NCBI GenBank assembly: GCA_003427395.1
Contig: BFEA01000503.1
Coordinates: forward strand, 616,375 to 643,047
Length of the DNA stretch: 26,673 nucleotides
Source: Chara braunii
Taxonomy: Eukaryota; Streptophyta; Charophyceae; Charales; Characeae
Direction of reading: 5' to 3'
Positions 1 through 8,561 of this stretch are shown piece by piece (positions within the stretch are counted from its first letter, which is position 1; every line of letters starts with the position of its first letter). The notes below the pieces were generated by a model. It saw nothing but the letters and a program-made list of their open reading frames with translations, did not search any database and had not been told where the DNA came from. Made by a program: the position numbers and the translations under genes.

Positions 1-41
1 AACCAGCAATCAGTAAGCAACAACAACCACAACAGCCGCAA

Positions 42-94
<53 letters not shown>

Positions 95-165
95 ACAACA
101 ACAACAGCAACAACAACAATAACAATAACAATAACAACAACAACGATAATAACAACGACGACAAC

Positions 166-240
<75 letters not shown>

Positions 241-372
241 AACAACAACAGCAACGGCAACAATAATGGCAACACAACCAGCACAATAACCAGCAACCAG
301 CAATCAGTAACCAACAACAACCACAACAGCAGCAACAACAGCAACAGCACCAGCAACAGCAACGGCAACGGC

Positions 373-422
<50 letters not shown>

Positions 423-462
423 AAACAAAAACAAAAACAAAAACAGCAAAAACGAAAACAAC
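1..462. repeat. CAA/CAG/AAC-rich simple repeat with a 294-bp duplication
   Basis: Nearly pure A/C-rich triplet repeat with interspersed G. The opening 50 bases recur almost unchanged at 295-345, so the tract contains a direct duplication with a period of about 294 bp. From 421 on it grades into AAAAAC repeats. Stop codons (TAA) interrupt the plus frames, and the long minus-strand Val-rich frame is only a translation of GTT repeats. Confidence 0.9.
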
Positions 463-541
463 CTGTCCTCCGGGGCATCCTTTTAAATTGAAATGATACA
501 GAGAAGATTAGCCTGCCCGCTGCAGAAGGATGACATGCGTA
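463..541 (+). pseudogene. U6 snRNA pseudogene (3'-truncated, diverged)
   Basis: Matches the conserved U6 snRNA from its 5' hairpin (CCTCCGGGG) through the ATACAGAGAAGATTAGC core (ACAGAGA box region) to AGGATGACA of the 3' half. Several substitutions are present (TTGAAATGATAC for TTGGAACGATAC, GCCTGCCCGCTGC for GCATGGCCCCTGC). The 3' end after GACATGCG is missing and runs straight into A/C-rich repeat. There is no Pol III terminator and no plant USE/TATA arrangement upstream, so this is a dead copy. Confidence 0.8.
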
Positions 542-650
542 ACAACACCATCAACAAAAACAAAACAAAAACAAAAAAAAAACAGCAACAACAACAACAA
601 CACCTACCAACGATAAACAACAGCAACCAGCAACAAACAACCACGATAGA
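542..650. repeat. A/C-rich low-complexity tract
   Basis: AACAAC, AAAAAC and a run of about ten A directly follow the U6 copy. It may be the remnant of the A-rich tail of the U6 retrocopy, expanded with the surrounding repeat. Confidence 0.6.
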
Positions 651-1294
651 ATACCTTTCTTAAGGCTGATGATGGTGGTAATGGCTTGGGCTCATCATCA
701 TTATGAAACCAGGATTGAACTCGTTAGGACTGGCAGCAGCTCTTGAAGCATCTGCTGGTTTTGCTTGCTAAAACTATGACTGCAGAAGGTAGTCAACTAT
801 AGGTTTCGGTGTAGCAGTGTCAGGAGTATCAACATGTGTGGGATCACAACATTATGTGTAGGATCACAGCAGAGAAGCACCTCAAATTTCACGACCGACT
901 GGGGGACACAGTAACTTGATTTTGCCATCTGAGACCTAGCATCAGCTGAACTTTTGTTTGCATGAAATTGCGAGTACAATTCATCTCTAATAAAGAGTCT
1001 AATTGGACAACTACAGTGAACAGATTTTTTTTTTTTTTTTTTTTTTTTTATTTTTTTTTAACGAACATGGTCCATAGAGTGGTGCTGGACCCTGCTGGTG
1101 TCTGCCGTGCCTTCAGCCTCTACACCCTTCACGCAGTTGAGTGGACATAGAGGCCTAGTAGTCAACCAATTAATGTAGTGCATTCTACTCATTCATTTTT
1201 GGAGTTCATATCATCCAGTGGGCTTGCTCTCCAATCAACATGATGAAGATGGTCTCCGTGTTTGACAGATTTAGGATCATTGATTCGATGTGCA
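651..1294. other. Stretch without recognisable genes
   Basis: No coding frame of note. It contains a short direct repeat of the form ATGTGTRGGATCACA (833-873) and a long T tract at 1025-1060, which could be a retroposon tail. Nothing else is recognised. Confidence 0.5.
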
Positions 1295-2183
1295 TGAAAT
1301 GAGCCGAGTACTCGTCAAGTTCAACCTCGCATACATCAATGAACATTCACATGAGAGTTCACACGTGAGAAGCCAACTCGAGATACAGTCAACACTTGAA
1401 GATGATGTTTCCAATATTATTATCATTATACAAGAATGTTAGTCTCCAGCGGCTCTGCCGCACACGCACACACAACAGATCTCAATTAGGTGGCGGCTAT
1501 GGCTTCTCTTTCTTCTCTCTCTCTTTCTCTTCGTCTTGCTTCCCTCCTGACTTGGCTCGCTCTGCCTCAGTCTCTCTCACTCTAACCTAGATCGTCACCC
1601 TGGATACACCCACTCAGGTGAGCTTACACCTTGGCGGTTATGGCTGCCGTCCTCCTGCTCTACCCCTACCCTAGCTATGGAGTCACTGGTGAGCGCCCTC
1701 TTCTTCTTCGGGCGCGCAGTGTGTCAGTTGTCTTAACGCACAAGCAGGAGTAGCGTTTCTGCATCTCGCAACTGAACAAGTGATGAGCCGCTGCACCGTA
1801 GAAGCTAAATATAGGACTTGGCCTGACTTGACTTGGCTTGGCTTGGCTTGGCTTGGCTTGGCTTGGCTTGGCTTGGCTTGGCTTGGCTTGGCCTGCTTCA
1901 GACCGGTATGGTCGGCCACGGCCTGTCTGTCGCAAACATTTTGTCGGTCCGGTAGCTCCCGGGGACATGCTGCAAAAGTGGACTTGGGACTGTCGGACTG
2001 GACTGGACTTCTTCTGGACTTTTCTTGTCGGGTACCGGACGGACTCCTACTGACCTACGACGCTTCGGTACCGACACCTAGCGAACTACGACATTTCGGC
2101 CTCGAGACCCTACGGTCTACCCTACTGGGACACTCCGGGACTCTGGGACCAGGACCGGGGTGGCTGCAGCGTGAATCCTTTCA
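1295..2183 (-). repeat. Diverged solo LTR of the resident gypsy family (candidate)
   Basis: On the plus strand it begins TGAAATGAGCC (compare TGCAATCAGAC in the good LTRs) and ends GTGAATCCTTTCA (compare GTGAATACCGTTTCA). In between, landmarks occur in the same order: a GATC..CACCCTGGATA block, GGCTATGG-type motifs (1497, 1636, 1672), a TCTTCGGGC block, an ACAAGC..AGC block, an A/T-rich TATA-like site near 1807, then alternating GACTGGACT and CTACGAC segments. TGCA lies on both sides (1291-1294 and 2184-2187), in keeping with the 4-bp TSDs of the other copies. The sequence is strongly diverged, so the exact left end is uncertain. Confidence 0.5.
1826..1893. repeat. (CTTGG)n pentanucleotide microsatellite
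   Basis: About twelve near-perfect tandem copies of the pentamer inside the diverged LTR. They lie where the other LTRs have isolated CTTGACTGGACT sequence, so the array probably grew from that seed. Confidence 0.9.
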
Positions 2184-2394
2184 TGCAGGCCTCCAAATTG
2201 GCCGATCGGATAAGTGGGATGCGACTCGTTTGTTCACATCATGTTGAAAACGGGTTGTTTTTAATAGACATGATGAAGACAATCTCCACATTCTAGAGAG
2301 TCAAGATTGTTGGTTGGATGTGGAAGCCTCCAAATGGACTGGTTAGATGTGGAGGATTCAAACCGGCTGATTCATGTGATGAAGAAGATGAGGC
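2184..2394. other. Unassigned sequence between LTR and SINE
   Basis: Contains an imperfect internal repeat (GGTTRGATGTGGARG near 2310-2355). A CATGATGAAGA-containing stretch near 2269 weakly resembles one near 1239 on the other side of the diverged LTR. No gene is seen. Confidence 0.4.
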
Positions 2395-2411
2395 CATGTG
2401 GTGCTGTTTCT

Positions 2412-2895
2412 TTTTTTCTTTTTTTTTTAAAGGCTAATTCTTTAAGCCCAACCAATTCAATTACCTGTCGAATCTGGACAGGACAGCCTTTCAGGCCTTT
2501 TTTATTGTCATTATAGTATTAGGGGGAACCCCTTAGCAGCCACATCCATCTCAAGCATTCAACGAGGGAACATCCGGGAGCTGCACCCACCAGCAGGTGC
2601 GATACCTGCTACAGCAGGTGGGCGATACCGGCCGGGGTCAGCCGGTAGCATCAGGACCGAGCTTCTCCGATGGGCCAGTCACTGTGCCTCCCCTCCAGTC
2701 CCCTCCCCCTATGAACATCAGCAGTCTCTGCTCAATGCCACTCGGGGCGACCAAAGGCATATCTCTAGGTGGCGGGCGCCAAGCTTGCCGAGGAAGGTAC
2801 AAGAGGCCAATGGGGATTGAATAGTGTCATGATTAGAAACACATGCTATGTTTCAATGCCACTTGCATGCCTTACCAACTGAGCTAGGCCGCTGA
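2412..2895 (-). mobile_element. tRNA-headed SINE (copy 1) with 17-bp TSD
   Basis: On the minus strand the head reads AGCGGCCTAGCTCAGTTGG, a good Pol III A box, with a weak B box (TTCAATCC near 2814-2822). A roughly 400-bp body follows, ending in an A-rich tail (T-rich on the plus strand at 2412-2430). A perfect 17-bp direct repeat, CATGTGGTGCTGTTTCT, flanks it at 2395-2411 and 2896-2912, which is the signature of target-primed reverse transcription. Compared with copy 2, about 24 extra bases lie between the A and B boxes. It is non-autonomous; mobilisation by a LINE is inferred. Confidence 0.85.
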
Positions 2896-2912
2896 CATGT
2901 GGTGCTGTTTCT

Positions 2913-3225
2913 AGGTGAGGTGAATGTTACTTAGGTAGTTTTATAATCCGAACTTCTATTGTGTCGTCCTTGCACAGGGGCCATGCTACAGATAGGAGTG
3001 ATGATAAGAGCATGCACTCCTACCTGTCTTGCAGGGGAGTCCATTTTATTGGTGGGGAGCTGCACCTGCTGGAAACCGGGTCCAGCGTCCCCTGAACAAT
3101 GGTAAAATAGCACATGCTGGGAACTGGGCCCAACGTCCCTCGTGATGTTGTTGAAAACCAGGAAATTAAGACCTGGGCGCCTCTTCAGTCTAATTAAGGA
3201 CCGCCAGATTAGCATTTCAAAAAAT
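2913..3225. repeat. Intervening sequence with imperfect 46-bp tandem repeat
   Basis: CTGCTGGAAACCGGGTCCAG (from 3068) and ATGCTGGGAACTGGGCCCAA (from 3114) form an imperfect direct repeat, each followed by CGTCCC. No gene is recognised. Confidence 0.5.
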
Positions 3226-3266
3226 TCTCTGTATCGTTCCAATTTTAACGGATGTCAGGAAGGACA
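3226..3266 (-). pseudogene. U6 snRNA 5' fragment
   Basis: The minus strand reads GTCCTTCCTGACATCCGTT and then AAATTGGAACGATACAGAGA, that is U6 nucleotides about 1-47, ending within the ACAGAGA region. The next U6 segment, AGATTAGCAT, is found in the opposite orientation at 3206-3215, which suggests an inverted junction. No tail or TSD could be defined. Confidence 0.75.
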
Positions 3267-3317
3267 GGTAGTTTTATTGTAATTTAAAACAAAAAAAAGA
3301 GAGGGGAAATAAAACTG

Positions 3318-3795
3318 TAGCGGCCTAGCCCAGTTGGTAAGGCACGCAAGTGGCATTCAGGAGGTCTTGGGCTCAATCCCCATCGGCCTCATGTACCTTC
3401 ATGGGCAAGCTTGGCGCCCGCCACCTAGAGATATGTCGCCAGTCCCCCTGAGTGGCATTGAGCAGAGACTGCTGATGTTCATAGGGGGAGGGGACCAGAG
3501 GGGAGGCACAGTGACTGGCCCATTGAAGAAGCTTGGTCCTGATGCTACTGGCTGACCCCTGGCCGGTATCGCCCACTGGCTGTAGCAGGTATCGCACCTG
3601 CTGGTGGGTGCAGCTCCCGCATGTTCCCTCGTTGGAGGCTTGAGCACGGATGTGGCTGCTACAGGGTTCCCCGTAATAGTATAATGACAATAATAAAGGC
3701 CTGAAAGGCCGTCCTGTCCAGATTCGACAGGCATTTGAATTGGTTGGGCTTAAAGAAATAACCTTTTTTGAAGTTTTTTTTTTTTTTTTTTTAAC
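3318..3795 (+). mobile_element. tRNA-headed SINE (copy 2)
   Basis: Same family as copy 1 in the opposite orientation. The head reads AGCGGCCTAGCCCAGTTGG (A box at about 3324-3336), with a B-box-like GGGCTCAATCC at 3369-3379. The body keeps the AAGCTTGGCGCCCGCCACCT and GTATCGCACCTGCTGGTGGG blocks and the ATTGGTTGGGCTTAAAGAA end. The 3' side meets a T run (3775-3792) rather than a clean A tail, and no TSD was found, so the right end is approximate. Long frames across it on the minus strand are chance translations. Confidence 0.8.
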
Positions 3796-4800
3796 CAGTT
3801 TAAAGACAAAGAGGAACATTTCTTTAGCTTCTAACAGCAAGACAGGACAGCAGAAACAAACAAAACAAAAAAGGCAGCAGAAACACAGGAGATAATTTTT
3901 TTGTTTTTTTGTTTTTTTTAATACAGGAAATAAAATTTTGGAAGTTCTCGGAACTCCTCTAGGTGACACAGGAAAATAATTTTTTCTCTTCAGGTTTCTC
4001 TGTGGAGGAGAGTTGAGGAGTTTGAACCACCAGCATCTCCGAGGCGGTTTTCGTCTGAGGAGAATTTCACATCCCATCGAGTATCTATCGACCCGGCTTC
4101 ATGCACGCTGGTACATCAAAAGCTTGGTGGAGTGTCCCTTTTTTCTACCATCTATCGAACCATCTCCTTCTGCACCATGCCCACAAGTTTCATCGGTTTG
4201 AGATTCCGTACCGTTGACACGAAGCAATGGATGGGTGAAGGAGTGTCCCTTTTTCCTAGTATTCCTAGCATCTTCGCCCAGCCGGTGGACAGGCCTTGTA
4301 GGCCTCTCAAAAGGGATTGATAACCTTAGTTCCAGTCAACACTGCCAGCAGCAGCAGCAGTGCCATTTGATCAGCCTTGATGTTTCACTGCTTGAATTGG
4401 TATTCGATTGAAATTTACGGGGCCCCCTCTTCCCCCTTCCCTCCTCCCTCTTCCCCAGACAGTGGCGATTCACAGTGACTATGCTTCTTCGTTACTTGCA
4501 ACCCTCTGACAGCTTCTGAGTCAATCCTTTGATAACAAAATCAAATCTCCGAAAAGGAGCTGTGAGCCCAATTCGATAGTATACATGTGTTGGTGGGGCC
4601 CCCTAAGAATGTGTGGTATCCCTGTTTTACATTACACCTGGAGGTCCTGATTTGCGTCCCCCATTCTGACAACACCGGACTGACGATGTCGTTTGGACAG
4701 TGTCAGACTGAGAATGTCTGCAGAGTGATTCTGCCCATGAGATTGTTTGTCAATATGATGTGTTGTGCTCTGTACTATCGTTGAAGAGGTGTACTTCAAG
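3796..4800. other. Gene-poor stretch with A/T tracts
   Basis: 3796-3930 is rich in A or T runs. 4130-4260 holds a loose duplication of a GGAGTGTCCCTTTTT segment (4129 and 4229). A short CAG run (4350-4361) and a pyrimidine-rich patch (4425-4455) follow. No convincing coding sequence. Confidence 0.5.
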
Positions 4801-4810
4801 GTTGGTTTCA

Positions 4811-4868
4811 CAGTTTGTTTGTTTGTTTGTTTGTTTGTTTGTTTGTTTGTTTGTTTGTTTGTTTGTTT
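4811..4868. repeat. (TTTG)n microsatellite
   Basis: About fourteen uninterrupted GTTT units. Cys/Leu/Phe-Val or Lys-Gln-Thr-Asn frames across it are translations of the repeat. Confidence 0.95.
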
Positions 4869-4888
4869 TTGTGGAAACTCTGGCCCCC

Positions 4889-4933
4889 GTCTATTCTGGG
4901 GGGCATCAATCCGGTTGCTTAGTACTGACAAGC
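4889..4933. repeat. Dispersed repeat fragment, copy A
   Basis: TCTATTCTGGGGGGCATCAA plus TCCGGTTGCTTA recurs at 7199-7244 with a few differences. It is a shared fragment of an unidentified dispersed repeat. Confidence 0.6.
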
Positions 4934-6316
4934 ATAGGTCAATACACAGATCAGAGAGAGCAGATAGCAGCAGACAAGAAAAGCTTGGCCCCCTGCCCCT
5001 GCTGCCCTAGCCGCTATACAGGGGGGAGCTGGGGGGCTGTCCTGTGGCTCATGTCTAACTATCCCTGACAAGGGCTCGCAAAGTGGCCGGGAAGCCATCA
5101 CCCAGTACCCTTCTACACACTATGCTTGTCCCAGGGGGGCAGACTAGGGGCACAAAGCTGCATCTCCAGCCCCAGGCCTCATGTCCTAATTACCATTCAT
5201 CCCCCTCAGTTTGGGTTTAAACCTCATGTCCATTCCGCCCACTTTTATTTGGCTCCTACATCTCAAAAATCAGCCCACAAGTTCCTAATACCTTCCTCCT
5301 CGTCTCCTTCCGCGATTTCCCCTCAATCCTTGCATGCACAAACGCCGACTCGCACTACATTTTCTCTATTGTACGCTGCTCGTTCCCCCGGACCCCTACC
5401 ATATTACGAGTCTCCCAGCGTTCCCATTTAATGTCTATCTTCTCAGTTCACCCTCCCTCATACCTTACTGGGGGCGGCCCTCCCCCCTTACATCGTACAT
5501 CGGCCAGCGCCTACAATCTACCGACCACTAGCTATAATACAGAGTGACCTGGAGCCTACTCATCCACATCTACAGCATACTTCTGCAGGGTAGGGCCGAA
5601 GATCAGTCTTCCCGTCATGGGGTCCTTATTGACCAGGCTGGGGTAAGCTCCCCAGACCCTCCAAAACTTGCTATCATCGACCCCGCTTTCCGTCTGCACC
5701 TCTGAAGGTCCACAGTTTTATCTGGCCCTAAAGCAGTTTTTTTTACTTTTTTTAACTTTTTTTTAACTGCCCCCGAATAGGCCTGTAAAACGCTTTAGTC
5801 ACAATTACTCAGCCCAGTCTTACTTATTATTGCAACTTAGCACGTGGAGTGGGACTGTGGAACCACTTCCCGAGTAATTCCTCGGGCGTTTGTGTATTTC
5901 CAGAACAGGAAGATCTACCTGTCACTTTTCTTCTTATTATGGAAAGGACACGGGGGCAGCCATGACCAGTCTTCCCTCTTCACGCATTGCGAGGCTATTC
6001 CATTTCCATTCATTCATTTTGGAATTTCATAACAAATTAACAATCCGTTTGAATTGGTAAATTTGTCATCCATTCTTTCTCAGCTGTGAGAATCAGATAA
6101 GCAATTCTGAATTGGCAGAGGTTTACTTAAAATTACATTGCTAAATGGAAATGGTTGTTAGCCACACATATACAGCCTAAAGGATGTCCTCGAGTAACTA
6201 GAAATCTAGTCCTCCTTGCGTATTGTGGAAAAGATTGCCTTCACCAGTGCCCACCTGTAGCGGTACCTGGATGTTGGGGCGTTGATGCCGTGGTCTTGTA
6301 GCATGAACTGAGTCTT
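4934..6316. other. Gene-poor, pyrimidine-rich stretch
   Basis: 5170-5480 is strongly C/T-rich and poor in G. T tracts lie at 5738-5765. No domain-bearing frame, RNA gene or clear repeat was recognised through to the foldback array at 6317. Confidence 0.5.
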
Positions 6317-6640
6317 CTGGCTGGAGTGTAGGGAGAGAAGGCGCGGTAGGGGTGTGGTAGCATACCCCTGCTTTTGTGCCCCTAGCGTACCTGACCTAGT
6401 GTACCTACTTTTGTACCCCTAGCATACCTTTTCTCCCTACTCCAGCCAGCAGGTAACTGGATGGAGTGTAGGCTCGAGTGTAGGGAGAGAAGGTACGGTA
6501 GGGGTGTGGTAGCATATCCCTGCTTTTGCGCCCCTAGCATACCTGACCTAGTGTACCTACTTTGTACCCCCAGCGTACCTTCTCTCCCTACACTCCAGCC
6601 AGCTATCTGCTGGCTGGAGTGTAGGGAGCTCCTGGGGGCA
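6317..6640. repeat. Tandem foldback (palindromic) repeat array
   Basis: Two units (6317-6450 and about 6469-6603) and a third partial unit (6609-6640). Each full unit starts with GGAGTGTAGGGAGAGAAGG and ends with its near reverse complement, so each is itself a stem-loop. At the second junction, 6584-6603 and 6609-6628 form a perfect 20-bp inverted repeat around a 5-base loop (TATCT). The unit interior carries TAGCATAYCCCTGCTTTTG and CCTGACCTAGTGTACCTAC. It looks like a foldback/MITE-type element amplified in tandem. Confidence 0.75.
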
Positions 6641-6910
6641 CAAAAATAGGAGAAGCAGGTTGAGGAGTGTGGTAGTGGCCCTGGATTGTATTGTATGGAG
6701 TGTCTGTGAGCTGAACTAATTACCGGTGGTCCTCGGAGAGTGGCAATCAGGAGAGAAGTTCGGTGTGAGTACGTCCGCAAGGAGTTCTGCCACGGTGGTC
6801 CTGCGCTCAATACTTCTCTATTTGGTCCTCCTGTGTGGATACTGTTGCTCTGAATTAAACCTGTGTACATGCATGGGCATGTAATGGCTGATCACCTGTG
6901 AGGTAAAAGG

Positions 6911-6924
6911 ATCGGACATCCGTA

Positions 6925-6955
<31 letters not shown>

Positions 6956-7011
6956 GGCCCCTGCGCAAGGATGACACAAATAAATCGCGAAATGGTCCGG
7001 AAAAAAAAAAA
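6911..7011 (+). pseudogene. U6 snRNA retropseudogene, near full length
   Basis: From GGACATCCGT to GAAATGGTCC it follows U6 closely, with an intact AACGATACAGAGAAGATTAG core and GCATGGCCCCTGCGCAAGG. Changes are AAATAAATCGCG near the 3' end and loss of the first ~9 bases of the 5' hairpin. The 3' end is GG followed by about eleven A (7001-7011), not the T run expected of a Pol III gene. No USE (TCCCACATCG) or TATA box at the normal spacing is visible upstream. It is therefore a processed copy. Confidence 0.88.
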
Positions 7012-7198
7012 GAGGAGATTTGTCCAACATGAGTGCGATGCAATATCAAAAATTTATTGTCACATGTCTATCAACTAAAGGAGCACACTTTCGCAAACAA
7101 TGCAGAAAGAAGCAGACCATGAGGCATGATGAAACTATTGTTGTTGCCTTTTCTTCTTTGAGAGGTGGGGGGGGGGAGGGGAGGAGGAGGGGAGCGCC

Positions 7199-7244
7199 TT
7201 CTATTCTGGGGGGCAGCAGTCCGGTTGCTTATTACCGGAAAGCA
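7199..7244. repeat. Dispersed repeat fragment, copy B
   Basis: Second copy of the 4889-4933 fragment (TCTATTCTGGGGGGCAGCAG then TCCGGTTGCTTA). It is preceded by a G-rich tract (7165-7195). Confidence 0.6.
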
Positions 7245-7593
7245 AGTTTTTGACATCCAAGAAAGAAGAGGGGGAGAAGAGACGAAGAAAGAGGAACAGC
7301 CTATCCTTTGTGGCTGTCGACACCTGGCAAGGGGAGGACTGCAGCGGAGCATCCCTCCCCCCAAGCCTTGGCCTTTCCTAGGGGGTTGGGCTGCAGGCTG
7401 GGAGGCTTACTAGCAGCACCCAGTCACGCAGCAGATCAGACTCCGGAGAGGCGGGGCGTGGGGGGGGCGGGGCGTCCGTGGCAGTTCCTCAGGCTGCATA
7501 CCATCCTGCTGTTTTCCTGTCTCTGCCACCTACATTGTCACTACCATCCCTGTTACTGTTTCTCCCGTCATGTCCTTGTTCAAGCTTGTTGCC

Positions 7594-8106
7594 TTTTCTT
7601 TTTTTTTTTTTCTTTCTTTTATAAGAAAGGTTGTGCAGTCCTTCGGGACATCCGTTAAAATTGGAACGCATAAATCAAGAAATGGTCCAAATTATAATTA
7701 AAAAAGAAAAAGAGAAAGGTTGTGCAGGCTGAGGTATAGGCAGGCCCTACCCTGACGGCCAGTGCTATAATCACACTCCCACGACACACCCAGGGCAGAG
7801 CGGGGCATTCCAAGGCGGTAGACTCCCAATGGTACCCAGTCCCTCAGCGACCCTCTCCCCCCCACAACTGTGTATGTTGTAAGCACAGCCAGCAGGATGC
7901 TCAACGGGCAAGACCCCCCATACAACATCTACACAGCCTTACTTTCGTTCCCCCGTGCCGGGGATGAAAATGTGCCGGAGTCCAATATGGCGGATTCCGA
8001 TCACGGCACTCATTCGAGCCAGCCAGGACTCGAACCCGCAGCCTGTGTCTTGCGACACAGGAACCTGTAGAACACAGGTGCCCAACCAACTGGGCTATGG
8101 TTCTTT
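7594..8106 (-). mobile_element. tRNA-headed SINE, second family, with nested U6 copy
   Basis: The minus strand starts GAACCATAGCCCAGTTGG, with A box complement at 8086-8097. It has a perfect B box GGGTTCGAGTCC (complement 8026-8037). Between the boxes lies CCTGTGTC-GCAA-GACACAGG, an 8-bp hairpin like the long variable arm of class II tRNAs. A body of about 300 bp leads to an A-rich tail (T/C-rich on plus, 7594-7620). The element is split near its 3' end by a U6 insertion (7639-7712). A TSD for the SINE itself was not found. Confidence 0.7.
7639..7712 (+). pseudogene. U6 snRNA retropseudogene with internal deletion and 15-bp TSD
   Basis: TCCTTCGGGACATCCGTT and AAAATTGGAACG (U6 5' third) join directly to CATAAATCAAGAAATGGTCC (U6 3' end), then an A-rich tail. 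About 42 bases, including the ACAGAGA box and internal stem-loop, are missing. Both deletion borders in normal U6 carry ACG, suggesting microhomology. The insertion is bounded by AGAAAGGTTGTGCAG at 7624-7638 and 7713-7727, a perfect 15-bp target-site duplication. Confidence 0.9.
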
Positions 8107-8296
8107 TGTTCTTTTGGATTTCTTAACGGTTTGCCTTTTTTTTCTTCTGTCAGCTCTCCCTTTACAGTGCCTCTCAGGTCCAAGACTCGCCAGGTTGGTG
8201 TAGTTTGAGCGCAAGCTGCCTACACCCCCTTTTGCCATAACAGCACGCTTGCACATTGTTGCCGTGACAAAGGGAGGCACGGTAAGGGGGGGGGGT
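8107..8296. other. Short unassigned stretch
   Basis: T-rich 8101-8160, then mixed sequence ending in a G run at 8286-8296. No gene is seen. Confidence 0.4.
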
Positions 8297-8557
8297 TCAG
8301 AGAGAGGAAAGAGGGAGCAAAGGCAAAACAAGGGAAAGTAAGGAGTTGGGAATGGAGATGACAGGATATGGAATGACATCATAGGGAAGGATAAATGAAG
8401 ACGCAGGACTCGGTCTGTCCTTGACGACAGAGGGGGAATGCACTGTGGGGATGAGCTGACTGATGGCATTGAAGACCAAGCTGAGAATCCTCAGCACAAT
8501 AGTTGTCACGTGGTTGGCATCGACCATGCCCACAAGGCACTCCCAACAAATGGCATG
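8297..8557 (-). pseudogene. Disrupted ORF, downstream part (cut by the retrotransposon)
   Basis: On the minus strand the frame entering at 8557 reads HAICWECLVGMV and runs 86 codons to a TGA at 8299-8297. It is in phase with the frame that ends at 17911 on the far side of the retrotransposon, once one TSD copy is discounted. The HAICWEC piece completes a C-x2-H-x2-C-x2-C pattern begun by ACN upstream, reminiscent of part of a RING or related zinc-binding fold. The rest is hydrophobic and Ser/Pro-rich without recognisable domains, so the true coding end (or a splice site) may lie earlier. The family is not identified. Confidence 0.4.
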
Positions 8558-8561
8558 CAAG
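8558..8561. other. Target-site duplication (left), CAAG
   Basis: Matches 17911-17914, just outside the opposite LTR. Confidence 0.85.

Noticed and set aside
10-303. Long minus-strand frame of nearly pure Val
   Set aside because: It is a translation of GTT repeats with no start context or domain.
690-720. Isolated B-box-like GAGTTCAATCC on the minus strand
   Set aside because: No matching A box or tail.
3373-4077. 234-codon minus-strand frame
   Set aside because: It runs antisense through the SINE copy and poly-A/T tracts, with Lys runs from A tracts and no domain.
6911-7011. Functional U6 snRNA gene
   Set aside because: No USE/TATA at plant Pol III spacing, a missing 5' hairpin start, and an A tail instead of a T terminator.
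8012-8106. Genuine tRNA gene
   Set aside because: The anticodon loop is only five bases, the acceptor ends do not pair well, and it continues into a SINE body.
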